This document shows positions 1-10,360 of a stretch of 64,000 nt of DNA, piece after piece. Under the pieces are notes generated by a model. That model made no database searches. It worked only from the letters and a program-made list of their open reading frames with translations, and was not told the origin of the DNA. This stretch comes from Ancistrus triradiatus (taxonomy: Eukaryota; Chordata; Actinopteri; Siluriformes; Loricariidae): the NCBI GenBank assembly GCA_025084515.1, contig JAJAGP010001519.1, forward strand, positions 119,414 through 183,413, read 5' to 3'. The number at the start of each line of letters is the position of its first letter. Position 1 is the stretch's first letter. Both the position numbers and the translations under genes were made by a program.

Positions 1-246
1 ATTATTATTCATTTATTGTAAGCACTTATTTGCTCTGTTATTTAATGTTATATTTCTGAATAAAGACATGGAAAGCTTTTTTTTTTTTTGTTTGTTTGTT
101 TTTTTTTTCTTTTTCTTTTTTTTCATCGATTAATCAAAAAAATAATCGACCGATTAATCGATTATTAAAATAATCGTTTGTTGCAGCCCTAGATGTAACA
201 GATGTACTGCCTGTGGATTTCTCCTTTTCAAGAGTCTACTAAACTA

Positions 247-297
<51 letters not shown>

Positions 298-324
298 CCC
301 GTGTGCCTCTTTGTGCGTTTGTAG
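1..324. other. Intron sequence before the last wasf2 exon, with AT-rich repeat and (GT)n
   Basis: T-rich tract at 75-122. An AT-rich segment at 125-200 repeats the word attaatcgatt in both orientations and ends in gcagccctag, like the end of a dispersed fish repeat. A GT microsatellite at 250-290 runs into a GC dinucleotide tract and then the acceptor ttgtgcgtttgtag at 324. No coding exon is visible. Confidence 0.6.
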
Positions 325-482
325 GGTTTAACCTGCGCAAGGTGGAGGAGCAGAGAGAGCAGGAGAAGAGAGACTTCATTGCCAATGATGTGGCAGCTAT
401 CCTGTCCCGCCGAATTGCTGTGGAATGCAGTGATTCTGAAGACGATTCCTCAGAGTTCGATGATGAGGAGTGGTACGAATAA
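325..482 (+). CDS. wasf2: WAVE-family actin regulator (wasf2-like), terminal coding exon
   Basis: This is the last coding exon of a WASP-family verprolin-homologous protein, which activates the Arp2/3 complex downstream of Rac at the leading edge. The exon follows an AG acceptor at 323-324, enters in phase 1 and stops with TAA at 480-482. The peptide contains LRKVEEQREQEKRD, then ILSRRIAVE, then an acidic tail SDSEDDSSEFDDEEWYE. This is the C (connecting/cofilin-like) and A (acidic) part of the VCA module, ending with the tryptophan near the C-terminus that contacts Arp2/3. The EEQREQEKRD wording and the SSEFD spacing fit WASF2 better than WASF1 or WASF3. The neighbouring gpr3 and cd164l2 genes support wasf2. 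The usual Y before SDSEDD is a Cys here. Upstream exons lie left of the window. Confidence 0.88.
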
Positions 483-1460
483 GAGTACAAAGTGTTTCCT
501 AAGAAAAGTCATTCCTGTTAGACCTTCCACTTCTCTAATTAATTACTTCCCTTTAATGAAGCCAACCAGTGTAGTGCAAGGAGGACTGCCTGAGCGTGAG
601 CGTGTCTGTGTTTGTTGCTGTGCATGGGCTGTTGGAGCTGAGTGAATTATTCAGATGGTTAAAGCTGCTCCTATTTCAGAGTGCTCGTTCTTCTGAAATG
701 CAGCTGTGTACGCGAACTTTGATCTGGAGTGTCTTTTTTTCGTTGCATTTCAGTACATGTAAATGCTTGTCTAAAGCTTTACTCTTCTTTTTCCGAAGGC
801 AAGTACTATAATTATGTCATTTGGCTTATTATGAGTTAGTATCATTCTATTAGGCGTTGCCCTTATATAGAAAACAGTCATTCCTGAGTGAAAAGCACTC
901 TGTCAAACTAAATTTCTTCTTGTTTCTTCCAGACCTGTTGCCTTGGTAACAGTTATTATTCTATTTATGTGCTTTCAGTGTTCTGTTCTCTGACCTCATG
1001 CCAGTTGTGTTAAAGCATTCTGTGTTATGGTTTCCTCCATCTTTTTGCTGATGTCGCCCTCACGAGCTGTGGCTTCAAGCTCTTTACCACGTTCATTTCA
1101 GGTGTTGTGTATACCAAATCGCACGAGCCACACGGCTAGTATAAGTGTTTTAATTAACTATTGGACAGTGTTGGTCATCTTTGTGCCTGCAGCATTAACT
1201 CCATGTCCAAATAGTGGACCCACAGGCATTACTGGGTCATGTGCACAAGTACTTCATGGAGATTCAATGTTTGCTGTTATTCTTCCACAGTCCTAAAGTG
1301 CCTGATTTATTTAGGTTTAAGTGCCTTTTCTATTCACTTTGTTTCCACTGAGGATTATGCAATATTTTGAAATCCAAATACATTTTATTTGGTACTTTTG
1401 GTTACAATTGTAAATCTTTTCTATCAGTGGTTAAATGAAATAAATTTCTTAAGTTTGATT
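483..1460 (+). other. wasf2: wasf2 3'UTR with polyadenylation signal
   Basis: Non-coding sequence follows the wasf2 stop. The first clear AATAAA lies at 1439-1444, followed by a T/GT-rich stretch. No repeat is obvious inside. The 3' end is inferred from the signal only. Confidence 0.55.
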
Positions 1461-1547
1461 GAGTGGTGTCTCTCTACAGTCTTTAATCCAACCACTATGT
1501 GCTACAAGAGGATAGTGATGTAGCATTAATTACTATGTGTACCCTGT

Positions 1548-1772
1548 GGAGGCACAGTGTGGGCAGTGGTTAGCACCTCACAGCTCCAGAGATCCCTGGT
1601 TTGATCCCAACCTGTGTGGAGTTTGCATGTCCTCCCCGTGTCCTCATGGGTTTAATACTCTTTCTCAGTACTCTGTTTTCTTCCCACAGTCCAAAGATGC
1701 GTGTTAGGGTATTGCTGTAACCATGCTCCTGTTGTGAATAGCCATTGATGCTGATGTGATGTTAAATAAATA
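1548..1772 (+). repeat. tRNA-derived SINE, degenerate copy
   Basis: It begins with a gtgg.cagtggttagca A-box region and a ggtttgatccc B box near 1600. The body then reads gtgtggagtttgcatgtcc and cccacagtccaaagatg, shared with the copies at 5603, 20200 and 33270. It ends in ATAAATAAAT. Pol III-type box order and multiple dispersed copies identify a SINE. Confidence 0.7.
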
Positions 1773-1775
1773 AAT

Positions 1776-2005
1776 ACAACCCAAAATCAGAAAAAGCTGG
1801 AACAGTTTGGAAAAATGGAAAAAAAAAATTCTTACTTTTTATTTAATTGCAGACAGTTTGAACCCGAGATATTTCATGTTTTGTTTTTTCCTAGTCATCT
1901 TCATTTTAATTTGTTAATAAACATCCATCCCTGCATTTCAGGCCTGCAACACATTCCAAAAAGTTTGGGAAGAGGCAATTTAGGGCTAGAAATGGCGTAA
2001 GGGAG
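1776..2005 (+). repeat. Non-autonomous DNA element end (acaaccccaaatcag family)
   Basis: It starts acaacccaaaatcagaaaaa and contains aacatccatccctgcatttc and a gcaacacattcc word. The same blocks form the ends of the larger elements at 40482-41890 and 44846-45913. This is a short or truncated member of that family. Confidence 0.55.
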
Positions 2006-2011
2006 ATGCAA

Positions 2012-3115
2012 TGCATTCAGAAAGTCTTCAGACCCTGTCAGTGTTTCCCCATTTTATGTTTGTTATGCTGTATGCTAAAATAAAACAACTTTGATTTCCC
2101 TATCAATCTGCACTCAATAATCCATAATAAGAAAGTGAAAACAGAATTTCAGAAATCTTTGCAAATTGATTTTAAAAGGAAAAACTTAAATTTCACATGG
2201 ACATAAGTATTCAGAACCTTTGCTATCACCTTGAACTTTAGCTGTGGGAGCCTCCCATATGTCTTGATCATCTTTGAGATGTTTCTACACCTTGATTGGA
2301 GTCCACCTGTGGTAAATTCAGTGGATTAGACATGATTTAGAAAGACACACCCCTCTATATGAAGTCTCACCGCTAACAATGCATATCAGAGCAAAACCAA
2401 GCCATGAGGAGAAAAGAACTGCCTGTGCAGTTCAAAGACTGGAATGTGTGGAGGCAGAGATCTGGAGAAGGCTAGAAAAATCTGCTGCACTGATAGTTAC
2501 CAAGAGCACAGTGGCCTTCATAATTGTTAAATGGAAGTTTTAGAGCTGGTCGCCCCACCAAACTAAGTAATCGGGGGAGAAGAGCCTTGGTAAGGGGGGT
2601 GAAGAACTCAAGAACCCAATGGTCACTGTGGCTGAGATCCAAAAATCCTGTGCAGATGGAAGGTACTTCCAGAAGGACAGCCATCACTGCAGCACTCCCA
2701 GTCTGGGCTTTATGGCAGAGTGGCCAGACAGAAACCTCTCCTCAGTAAAAGACGCAAAAGCCCGCCTGGAGTTTGCAAAAATGGCACCTAATGGACTCTC
2801 CGACTGTGAGAAGCAAGATTTTGTATACTGATGAAACCACTGCAGTGATGGTTGACCTTCTGGAGGTTTCTCCAGTCTGCACACAGGATCTTTGGAGCTC
2901 AGCCAGAATGACCATTGGGTTCTTGGTCACCTTTCTTAGTCAGGCCCTTCTCCCCCGATTACTTAGTTTGGTGGGGTGAACAGCTCTAGGAAGAATACTG
3001 GTTGTTCCAAACATCTCCAATTTAAGAATTATGAAGGCCAATGTGCTCTCGAGACCTTTCCATGCAACATTAATTTTTGTAGCCTTCTCTAGATCTTTAC
3101 CCTGCGTTCCTTTGT
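2012..3115. mobile_element. Tc1-like transposon debris arranged as an inverted repeat
   Basis: The + strand half (2012-2830) begins with a Tc1-type terminal sequence (gcattcagaaagtcttcag) and carries decayed N-terminal transposase, including the linker word RPTKLSNRGRRALV near 2550. The second half (about 2838-3115) repeats the same region on the - strand, so 2455-2705 is complementary to 2838-3110 with a loop of about 130 bases. No intact reading frame remains. It belongs to the same broad family as the copy at 51440-53073. Confidence 0.75.
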
Positions 3116-3370
3116 GGCCTGTCTTACTATTACATGCCTTCCTCTTTGTTGGTTTTTGAGTCTGGATTCCCCTCACAGTCTGAATTGGATTAAAACAGGT
3201 ATGGTACGGGAGGGAGTGATAAGTGCAATTACCTAGTTCATACCTGAAGAGAGAGAAGCACACCCAATCCTCTGATATGATTTGTGAACAGTGAAACATC
3301 AGTGACTGTTGCAGAAGGTAAAAGTGATGTAATATGGGCAGCAAGTTAGTCATATTACAAATGTTATTAT

Positions 3371-4452
3371 ACAGTGGTGCTTAAGTTTGTGAACCCTTTA
3401 GAATTTTCTATATTTCTGCATATATATGATTTAAAACATCATCTGATTTTCACACAAGTCCTAAAAGTAGATCAAGAGAACCCAGTTAAACAAATGAGTC
3501 AAAAATATTATACTTAGTCATTTATTTATTGAGGGTTAGGGTTAGATTGAAGGTGAAATTAGAGTCATGTGTTTTCAATGGGATGACAATCAGATGTGAG
3601 TGTGAGTTTTATTTAAAGATCAGGGATCTATCAAAGTCTGCTCTTCACAACACATGTTTGTGGAAGTGTATCATGGCACGAACAAAGGAGATTTCTGAGG
3701 ACCTCAGAAAAAGAGTTGTTGATGCTCACCAGGCTGGAAAAAGTTACAAAACCATCTCTAAAGAGTTTGGACTCCACCAATCCACAGTCAGACAGATTGT
3801 GTACAAATGGAGGAAATTCAAGACCACTGTTACCCTCCCGACCAACAAAGATCATTCCAAGAGCAAGGCGTGTAATAGTTGGTGAGGTCACAAAGGAGCC
3901 CAGGGTAACTTCTAAGCAACTGAAGGCCTCTCTCACATTGGCTAATGTTAACGTTCATGAGTCCACCATCAGAAGAACACTGAACAACAATGGTGTGCAT
4001 GGCAGGGTTGCAAGGAGAAAGCCACTGCTCTCCAAAAAGAACCTTAATCCAATCAAAATGCTGTAGAAGGACCTGAAGTGAGCAGTTAATGTGAGGAAAC
4101 CCACCAACATCCCAGAGCTGAAGCTGTTCTGTATGGAGGAATGGGCTAAAACTCCTCCAAGCCGGTGTGCAGGACTAATCAACAGTTACAGGAAACATTT
4201 AGTTGCAGTTATTGATGCACAGGGGGCTCACACCAGATACTGAAAGCAATGGTTCACATACTTTTGCCACTAACTAATATGTAATGTTGGATCATTTTCC
4301 TCAATAATTAAATCGCCAAGTATAGTATTTTTGTCTATTTTGTCGCTTTATCTACTTTTAGGACTTGTGTGAAAATCTGATGATGTTTTAGGTCATATTT
4401 ATGCAGAAATATAGAAAATTCTAAAGGGTTCACAAACTTTCAAGCACTACCG
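3371..4452 (+). mobile_element. Tc1-like transposon (family A), internally deleted
   Basis: The left terminal repeat begins acagtggtgct after TA. The right repeat is its complement and ends near 4452. The HTH region of the transposase is readable (MARTKEISEDLRKRVVDAHQ, from 3673), with one frameshift near 3840. The sequence jumps from KPLLSKKN straight to LNPIKML, so the catalytic core with both aspartates is deleted. The remaining position of the third catalytic residue reads Lys (NPIKML) and is followed by a TAG. It is dead and could move only in trans. Confidence 0.88.
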
Positions 4453-4802
4453 TACATGTGAAACTGCTTAAATAGAAGTTAGTTGGTTAATACCAGCAGC
4501 TGTGGTGGCTCAAAACCTGCCAACATGAAAACGGCAGTTCCTGAAGACCGAATCCAGAGTGAGGCTAGTATGAAGATTAGGAGTAGCATTTATGAAACCC
4601 TGGGATGGCCTGTCGCTATATCCATGGTGTACCTCTTTCTGCACTTCAGTGCTTTTTGGGTAAGGCTCCAGACTCTTTTCCCTGCGAACCTGAGCAGAAT
4701 CAAGGGTAAAACAGGATGTGTTGTTTTGCTTAGTGAAAAATGATTTCTAACAAATCTACTGTAATGATCTAATAAGCCAGAGAGCTATAGCTAGTTAAAC
4801 CT
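4453..4802. other. No recognised feature
   Basis: I see an open frame of 86 codons at 4483-4743 without splice signals or family resemblance. I treat it as chance. Nothing else stands out. Confidence 0.4.
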
Positions 4803-5500
4803 ACAGTGGTGCTTGAAAGTTTGTGAACCCTTTAGAATTTTTATATTTCTGCATAAATATGACCTACAACAACAGGCAACTGAAGCTACAGTTTACATGG
4901 GCTCACCAAAATTGAACAATAGAAGTTTAGAAAAATTTTGCCTTGTCTGATGAGTCTCGATTTCTGCTGAGACATTTGGATGGTTGGGTCAGAATTTAGC
5001 TTAAACATCATGAAAGCATGGATCCATCCTCCACTGTATGAACGGTTCAGGCTGGTGGTAGTGGTGTAATGGCATTGGGCATATTTTATTGGCACACTTT
5101 GGACCTCTTCCTACCAGTTGAGCATTGTTTAAACACCACAGCCTACCTGAGTATTTTTGTTGATCATGTCCATTCCTTGATGATCACACTGTCTCATCTT
5201 CTGATGGCTACTTCCAGCAGGACAACATGCCACATCACAAAAATGAAATCATCCCAAACATGACATGTCAATGAGTTCACTGTACTCAAATGGCCTCCAC
5301 AGTGTTATGTGGTGGAACAGGAGATTCACATCATGGATGTGCAGCCAACAAATCTGTAGCAACTGGATGATGCCATCATGTTAATATGAACCAAATCTGT
5401 ATGGAATGTTTCCAGCACCTTACTGAATCTATGCCAGTTCTGAAACACAAGGAGGTTCAACATGGTACTAGTAAGTTGTGTCTAATAAAGTCTGAGAGAA
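4803..5500 (+). mobile_element. Solo family-A Tc1 end followed by decayed Tc1-like element (family E)
   Basis: 4803-4866 is a single left terminal repeat of the acagtggtgcttgaaagt family. From about 4867 a different Tc1-like transposase remnant reads through gatgagtctcgatttctgct (DESRF motif), the ggatggttgggtcagaattt block, an FQQDN-like block near 5212 and agtggcctccacag-like DE-spacer sequence. It ends with gttcaac..ggtac near 5470. Many frameshifts and deletions make it non-functional. A - strand relative lies at 55165-55900. Confidence 0.72.
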
Positions 5501-5602
5501 AAGGTTGTATTACATATCTTTAACTGCAGATTATTTATACTGAAATCAATATACACAATGCCCCGGATTGAGAAATAGCCAGGATGAAGCTGTTGGTTGT
5601 TG

Positions 5603-5905
5603 TTGCACGGTGGCTCAGTGGGTAGCATCACCGCCTTACAGCAAGAAGGTCCTGGGTTCTTTCTGTGTGGAGTCTGCATGTCCTCCTCGTGTCTGTGTGG
5701 GTTTACTCTGGGTACTCCGGTTTCCTCCCACAGTCCAAAGACATGCATGTTAGGTTAATTGACTACACTAAATTGGCATTGACTTTAGTGTATGAGTGAC
5801 TTGTCTTGAGATAACCTTGTGTATGGGTGTAACCTTGTGTGTGTCGCTGAACATGGCCACTGATGCTTATAGTGATGTTAAGTAAATGAATGAATAAATG
5901 AATGT
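5603..5905 (+). repeat. tRNA-derived SINE
   Basis: Head gcacggtggctcagtgggta (A box), then cctgggttctttct (damaged B box), the body ggagtctgcatgtcctcc and cccacagtccaaagacatgc, and a tail of AATGAATGAATAAATG units. It is the best preserved copy of this SINE in the window. Confidence 0.75.
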
Positions 5906-5924
5906 CCATCAGATTGTTTTCAGT

Positions 5925-6561
5925 AAAAAAAAATCATTATTTATTCTATAGTATAAATACAAAAAAGATATTAAAACATCTCTAAAAGAAATACATCTTT
6001 AAAAAGAACACATTCACTCATACGTGGGCAAATTGTGCACCATGTGCAAACAGGACATATAATGTATAAAAGTATTCGTCATCATTTACCAAATGGCAAA
6101 AAGTTTAATCAATAAATAAATAGCTGTTCACAGTTGGTAATAGTAGCATTTAAACATGGATAGTCAAGTTGTAGTTGTAAAGTGCAAATGAGTTAATTCC
6201 ATCAGTAGTGTCTCTGTATATCAGTCTGTGAGGAGCTCAGGCACGAACTGAAGATTAGTAAAGCAGTACCATTCTTAAGGAACACAATTTAAATCTCATA
6301 CTTGTATGGTCAGAGAGAAAACCTGCGTCTGACACTGTCTTTTTGTTCTAGACATATTCGTTCTGCTTACTGAACAGGACACGTTTACTGTGTCTCTTTC
6401 AGCAAGAGTCTATGATGGAGACTTCAGATTTATATGGCAGAGGTCTTAGCTGTTGGCACAGTTTCCCAGGAGATAATGGTGTGTATTTGAGAATACATGT
6501 GATTTGACAATGGTTCAAGCATAATCTGTCATGGCACCGTATGCCATATTTTGCTGTACTG
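5925..6561 (-). other. gpr3: gpr3 3'UTR
   Basis: The - strand sequence downstream of the gpr3 stop is free of repeats. A - strand AATAAA lies at 5940-5945, giving a 3'UTR of about 620 bases that ends next to the SINE. The end point is inferred from the signal. Confidence 0.5.
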
Positions 6562-7542
6562 CTAGACGTCACTGGGTGTGTGTGTGTTTTTGTGGAATGT
6601 GTTTGGTAGGCAGCAGCAGCAGGCTTGCCTCAGCACTCGCTGTATGTGTGTGTTTCTGTAGGCGTAAATCAGAGGGTTAATCAGAGAGTTCCCCGTGACT
6701 GGCACTAGTGTGGCATATGTGTACAGCACGGGTGATGATCCGTCCGCCAGTAGTCCGTACAGAACGAAGGGCATCCAGCAACTGGCGAAGATGACCAGGA
6801 TCAGCGCGAGAGTGTGCACCCGGCGGCGCGTGTGTGTGCGCACGGAGGGCAGCGTGTGTCTCTGTAGAGCAATTTGGTGGGAATGGCGTAGGACTACTTG
6901 GCATATCCAGGCGTTGAGTTGGAGCATCAGAGCCAGAGCCAGGATGAAACCCCCACACAGAGTGGCAAGATGCACTCGAGTCAGCGGCCACACCACACTG
7001 CAGGACTGTCCATCATCCAGGCAGTTCCAGCCCAGGGCAGGAAGAACCCCCTGCAGTCCAGCCACCATCCAGCCCATAGCTAGAGCACAGCGCGCGTGTG
7101 TGTGTGTGCGCCGCGAGCCGTAAGTCAGCGCCCTGTGGAGAGACAGGAATCGGTCCAAAGTGATGCCCAGCAAGGAGAAGACAGATGCACTGAGTGCGCT
7201 CACAAGCAACCCCACACTAACCAGTTCCAGCACCGTGGAGGACAAGCACCAGCGAGATAGAAAGTGCAGCAGCAGTCCTACTCCTGCCAGAAAGTCTGCC
7301 CAAGCTAAGCTGGCAATCAGCAGGAACATAGGAGCCTTCAGAGAGGCTGAGGAAAGAATGGTCACTATGATGATTGCATTCTCGCAGCAAATCAGGGCAC
7401 CTGATACACAAAGGGCTATGTCCCATGGAGTCATCACCGCTGCCACCACGGGGTCTGGTGTAATATTGTCAGGAGAGAGCTGCAGGAGGGGGTCGATCTC
7501 GAAGATAACCTCCAAGCCCACATCAGAGTCGTTAAGTGCCAT
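6562..7542 (-). CDS. gpr3: Orphan class A GPCR, GPR3-like (326 aa, intronless coding region)
   Basis: Members of the GPR3/6/12 family are plasma-membrane receptors with high constitutive Gs activity. They raise cAMP and, for GPR3, help keep oocytes in meiotic arrest. Seven hydrophobic segments are visible. TM1 has the family's CEN signature (residues 53-55). TM2 carries WADFLAG with Asp83. TM3 ends in LDRF (129-132). TM4 has Trp158. The ECL2 GWNCL (171-175) is typical of this subfamily. TM6 has CWMP (255-258), TM7 has NPLIYAYRN (289-297), and the tail carries CCCC (308-311), a likely palmitoylation site. N-glycosylation sequons are at Asn4 and Asn26. The DRY motif reads DRF. The start ATG lies two bases after a good splice acceptor (cttctacag), so a 5' non-coding exon is expected. 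A length of 326 is normal for the family. GPR6 or GPR12 are less likely given the wasf2/cd164l2 context. Confidence 0.92.
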   Translation of the reverse strand: MALNDSDVGLEVIFEIDPLLQLSPDNITPDPVVAAVMTPWDIALCVSGALICCENAIIIVTILSSASLKAPMFLLIASLAWADFLAGVGLLLHFLSRWCLSSTVLELVSVGLLVSALSASVFSLLGITLDRFLSLHRALTYGSRRTHTHARCALAMGWMVAGLQGVLPALGWNCLDDGQSCSVVWPLTRVHLATLCGGFILALALMLQLNAWICQVVLRHSHQIALQRHTLPSVRTHTRRRVHTLALILVIFASCWMPFVLYGLLADGSSPVLYTYATLVPVTGNSLINPLIYAYRNTHIQRVLRQACCCCLPNTFHKNTHTPSDV

Positions 7543-7544
7543 AT

Positions 7545-9097
7545 CTGTAGAAGATAAAGGAATGCATCAATACAATCGCAGTGAACACAGATGTTTGATA
7601 ATGAACACCTGTGCCGGTGCCAGTGGGGTAGTTCCATGCTAAGCCCCCACAAGCACAAAGCAAGCCATTTATAATGGTGTTTTCTTTACTTTGTGACATT
7701 CCATTTTGTTCTACCGTTCATTAGATTCATTGTAGCCTACCTTTAATAAAGCCAGAGGTGTCATCAAGCCCACTTTTTAAGTGTTGATGTGCCCCGCAAA
7801 ATTCATAGCAAAGTCAATTGAAATGGTTCTGATGATGCCTCAGATATAGGCTGAAGTGTTATAATAGCCTACATATTGTTTTTTAACCATATAATAGCCT
7901 ACTGTTTATTTTACCAGCACAAGATTTCTGGGTTTTGGTTACCAAGCCTCCCATTGCAAATATTGATCTCATGCAGTATGTAATATGTAGCCTATACAAT
8001 TTGAAAGAATTTTGAATATTGATAGCCCGGGTTGAGTTGGTTGGTTCTGGGTTGTTCTCCGAGCTTGGCAATTGTATTGCAAACGTTTCGTCACCAATCA
8101 AGGAGACATCGTCAGTGCAGTTGTAGGTGCTGTTTCTTCTGAACACTTGCATTGCCAATGATCTATAACAACGCAAGTGTTCAGAAGAAACAGCACCTAC
8201 AACCGCACTGATTGGTGACGAAACGTTTGCAATACAATTGCCAAGCTCAGAGAACGACCCAGAACCAGCCTATACAATAGCTGAGTTCCCTGGTTAATAG
8301 TTTTCACTTGGATTTAATAACTTCCTATCTCATGTTAAGTGTTAAAAACACTCAGGATGTTTAAAGTGCGATTTTTTTTGTAATGGCCAGCTTGTTTTCC
8401 TTATTATTCGTCCTCTTAGAATTAATTCCCTATAATATGTCCATAGCTTGCATTTTTATCGTTCTATCCCCCATTAACTAATGCTTGGAATATTTTAAGT
8501 TATGTTTAACTTATGTATACATCCTTCAAGTTAGATCTTACTTAATGTTATTCTGCTTTATCAATTTGTAAACATCTGGTAAACAGGCTGTCTGCTAAAG
8601 CTAACAAACCATATTTTTTCTTTTGATTTAAAGGTTTGCACAAGGATAACTAAGTGAATAATGGCCATCTCAAACTCACGTGCACTATGCCAGTCCATGA
8701 TGGGTTCAGGCTAAACATAAATAGCTAACACACTTTTCACACAGCTCTATAGTTTAAAAATTGGCGAAAAGCCTACAGGATTCCCTTGGGTCATTTGAAA
8801 AACATAAAATATAAAACATAAAAAACATAAAACAAACAACTAAGTCAGGATTTAATGTGTTATGGAGGTCATATAATATTTCTCAGGTCAGGCCGCGTTT
8901 GATAAAAAATATGCTGCCTGGCTGAGAGTCTCCTCTCGAGTCCCGACGATGATTCCCGATATAAGCCGAAGCCGAACGGTAAAGCACGAGTGCAGGCTGA
9001 GATTGCTCGCCTACCTGCCCTTACTCACTCCGTGATGCCGTAACGCTAACCATGAAATACAGGCAGTCATTTACTGATAAAAAATAATTCAACTTAC
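7545..9097 (-). other. gpr3: Intron in the gpr3 5'UTR
   Basis: On the - strand a donor GTAAGTT starts at 9097 and an acceptor AG ends at 7545, two bases before the ATG. The intron contains the palindromic insertion at 8001-8267. Otherwise I recognise nothing in it. An intron in the 5'UTR is also known for mammalian GPR3. Confidence 0.6.
8001..8267. repeat. Near-perfect palindrome with 11-bp target duplication (Penelope-type end)
   Basis: Two arms of about 100 bases (about 8040-8150 and 8173-8267) are inverted copies around a spacer of about 22 bases. The arms contain ggtgacgaaacgtttgc, a relative of the gtgacgaaacgtttctcc word that borders the Penelope-like element at 35961-37105. The 11-mer gcctatacaat flanks the unit at 7990-8000 and 8268-8278, which looks like a target-site duplication. 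Confidence 0.7.
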
Positions 9098-9330
9098 TGA
9101 GATGGTAGTGTTTGCTCAAGGGGAATTCCTTCAGTAGTCTGTAATCCAAGTCCTAAGTGATGACAGATCAACCAGAGCTCGAAAGAAATCTTGCAGAGCT
9201 GTTTGAAAATCCAGGAGTTTTTTGCAGTGCAAAGGTGTAAGATTGTCCTTTTATTTCCATCCGTGCCTTCCCCGTAGTCTGAGTGAGCTCCTCTGTAAAA
9301 CACCCGAGTCTTTTGGGCTGCTGTCGTTAC
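9098..9330 (-). other. gpr3: Putative non-coding first exon of gpr3
   Basis: The 3' border is the strong - strand donor at 9097. The exon body is moderately CpG-containing and lies just below the CRE/CCAAT cluster. The 5' end is not fixed by the sequence, so I place it near 9330. Open frames here are short and not conserved-looking. Confidence 0.45.
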
Positions 9331-9334
9331 CTCC

Positions 9335-9480
9335 TGACGTCATTTACGACGAAGGAGGTTGATCCCCCCTAAGGCAGAGCCAATCACAGTGCGCTTCGAT
9401 GCAGCTTCCATTGGCGTAATTTCATTCATAAAAATGCCGCATTCTTTCGCCTCGCCCACTGCGACGGACGGATAGGAGAA
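9335..9480 (-). promoter_or_regulatory. gpr3: gpr3 promoter region with CRE and CCAAT boxes
   Basis: A perfect palindromic cAMP response element TGACGTCA lies at 9335-9342. CCAAT is on the - strand at 9410-9414 and on the + strand near 9380. CpG content is raised. A second TGACGTCA is at 9836-9843. Position just upstream of the inferred first exon suggests the gpr3 promoter. CRE use would fit a receptor that itself raises cAMP, but this is inference. Confidence 0.5.
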
Positions 9481-10300
9481 GCTGATGATAAGTGGGATGA
9501 CTGGCCATCCAAATACTTATGGGAACTCACGCACATCTATGCCATATATTACAGACAGGCTACAATACAGAGACATGTAGAGGAATGAGTTATAGCTACT
9601 ACAATTCAGACCACTGGTATGTGTGTGTTATGTGCTCACACGATGGCAAAGCTGGAAAATGTAGGAATATACGCCTGTTTCTCACAAACAAATGCGCAGC
9701 ACTAATATATGGTCAAGGTTTTGAAAATGAAGTAAAACTGTATAATATAGCATGAAATACGCTTTACACAAATGTTGTGTGTGTCTGCCTCTGAGTCACC
9801 CTTGTCCGTGGTCCTGAACGCAGAACCTATTGTAGTGACGTCAGTTCTGTTGCACATTTTGTCACTATTTCATCCGTCTGTCACGATGTTGTGCATCCCT
9901 GGGGACTTTCGTGTTAATGTGCTACACTACGCAGTCACGCTCTAGCCTATTATCCTCCGAAACTCCAAGGGTTCCTCTGCAATCCTGCGCTTCTAAACCA
10001 TCCATAGACTTCTCACTCTTCTTGGATTCTTTATGTTGCGTTGTTTTAAATGTGGTCACTGAATAACAACGTCTAGAGGTTATTGTAATGTAACCTAATG
10101 ATGACTGCGTTTTGATTTTTGCTTTCTCCGTTTATGATAATAGGAGACCGCAGGGGATAATGACGCCAGTTCCTGGCAGACGAAATGAGGGATTCTCGCT
10201 CTGTCTGGAGGGCTCGAGCGTGCGCGGGTGTTGCAGTGACAACGTGGCCGCGCATTTTAATGAAGCGGGTGGGCGAGCAGCGGGGACTCTCCTGTCTTTA
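9481..10300. other. Unique-looking sequence with a second CRE, no gene seen
   Basis: No repeat or coding exon is recognised. TGACGTCA at 9836-9843 and a CpG-rich stretch from 10140 to 10290 suggest regulatory sequence. Confidence 0.4.
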
Positions 10301-10308
10301 ATGTGGTC

Positions 10309-10360
10309 TATATAAGGACAGGCTTCCGGTGCTCTCCAGCTAACCACAAACCAGCATCAG
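10309..10360 (+). promoter_or_regulatory. Candidate TATA promoter, + strand, without identified gene
   Basis: TATATAAG at 10309-10316 follows a CpG-rich segment (10140-10290, including ggccgcgcattt). A start site would be expected about 30 bases downstream, near 10340. No long reading frame follows; the first ATG (around 10424) opens only a few codons. It could drive a non-coding RNA, an upstream exon of cd164l2, or be a relic. Confidence 0.4.

Noticed and set aside
6677..7642. Several open frames of 60-160 codons in other frames of the gpr3 region
   Set aside because: They overlap the gpr3 coding sequence and lack any family resemblance. The gpr3 frame explains the region.
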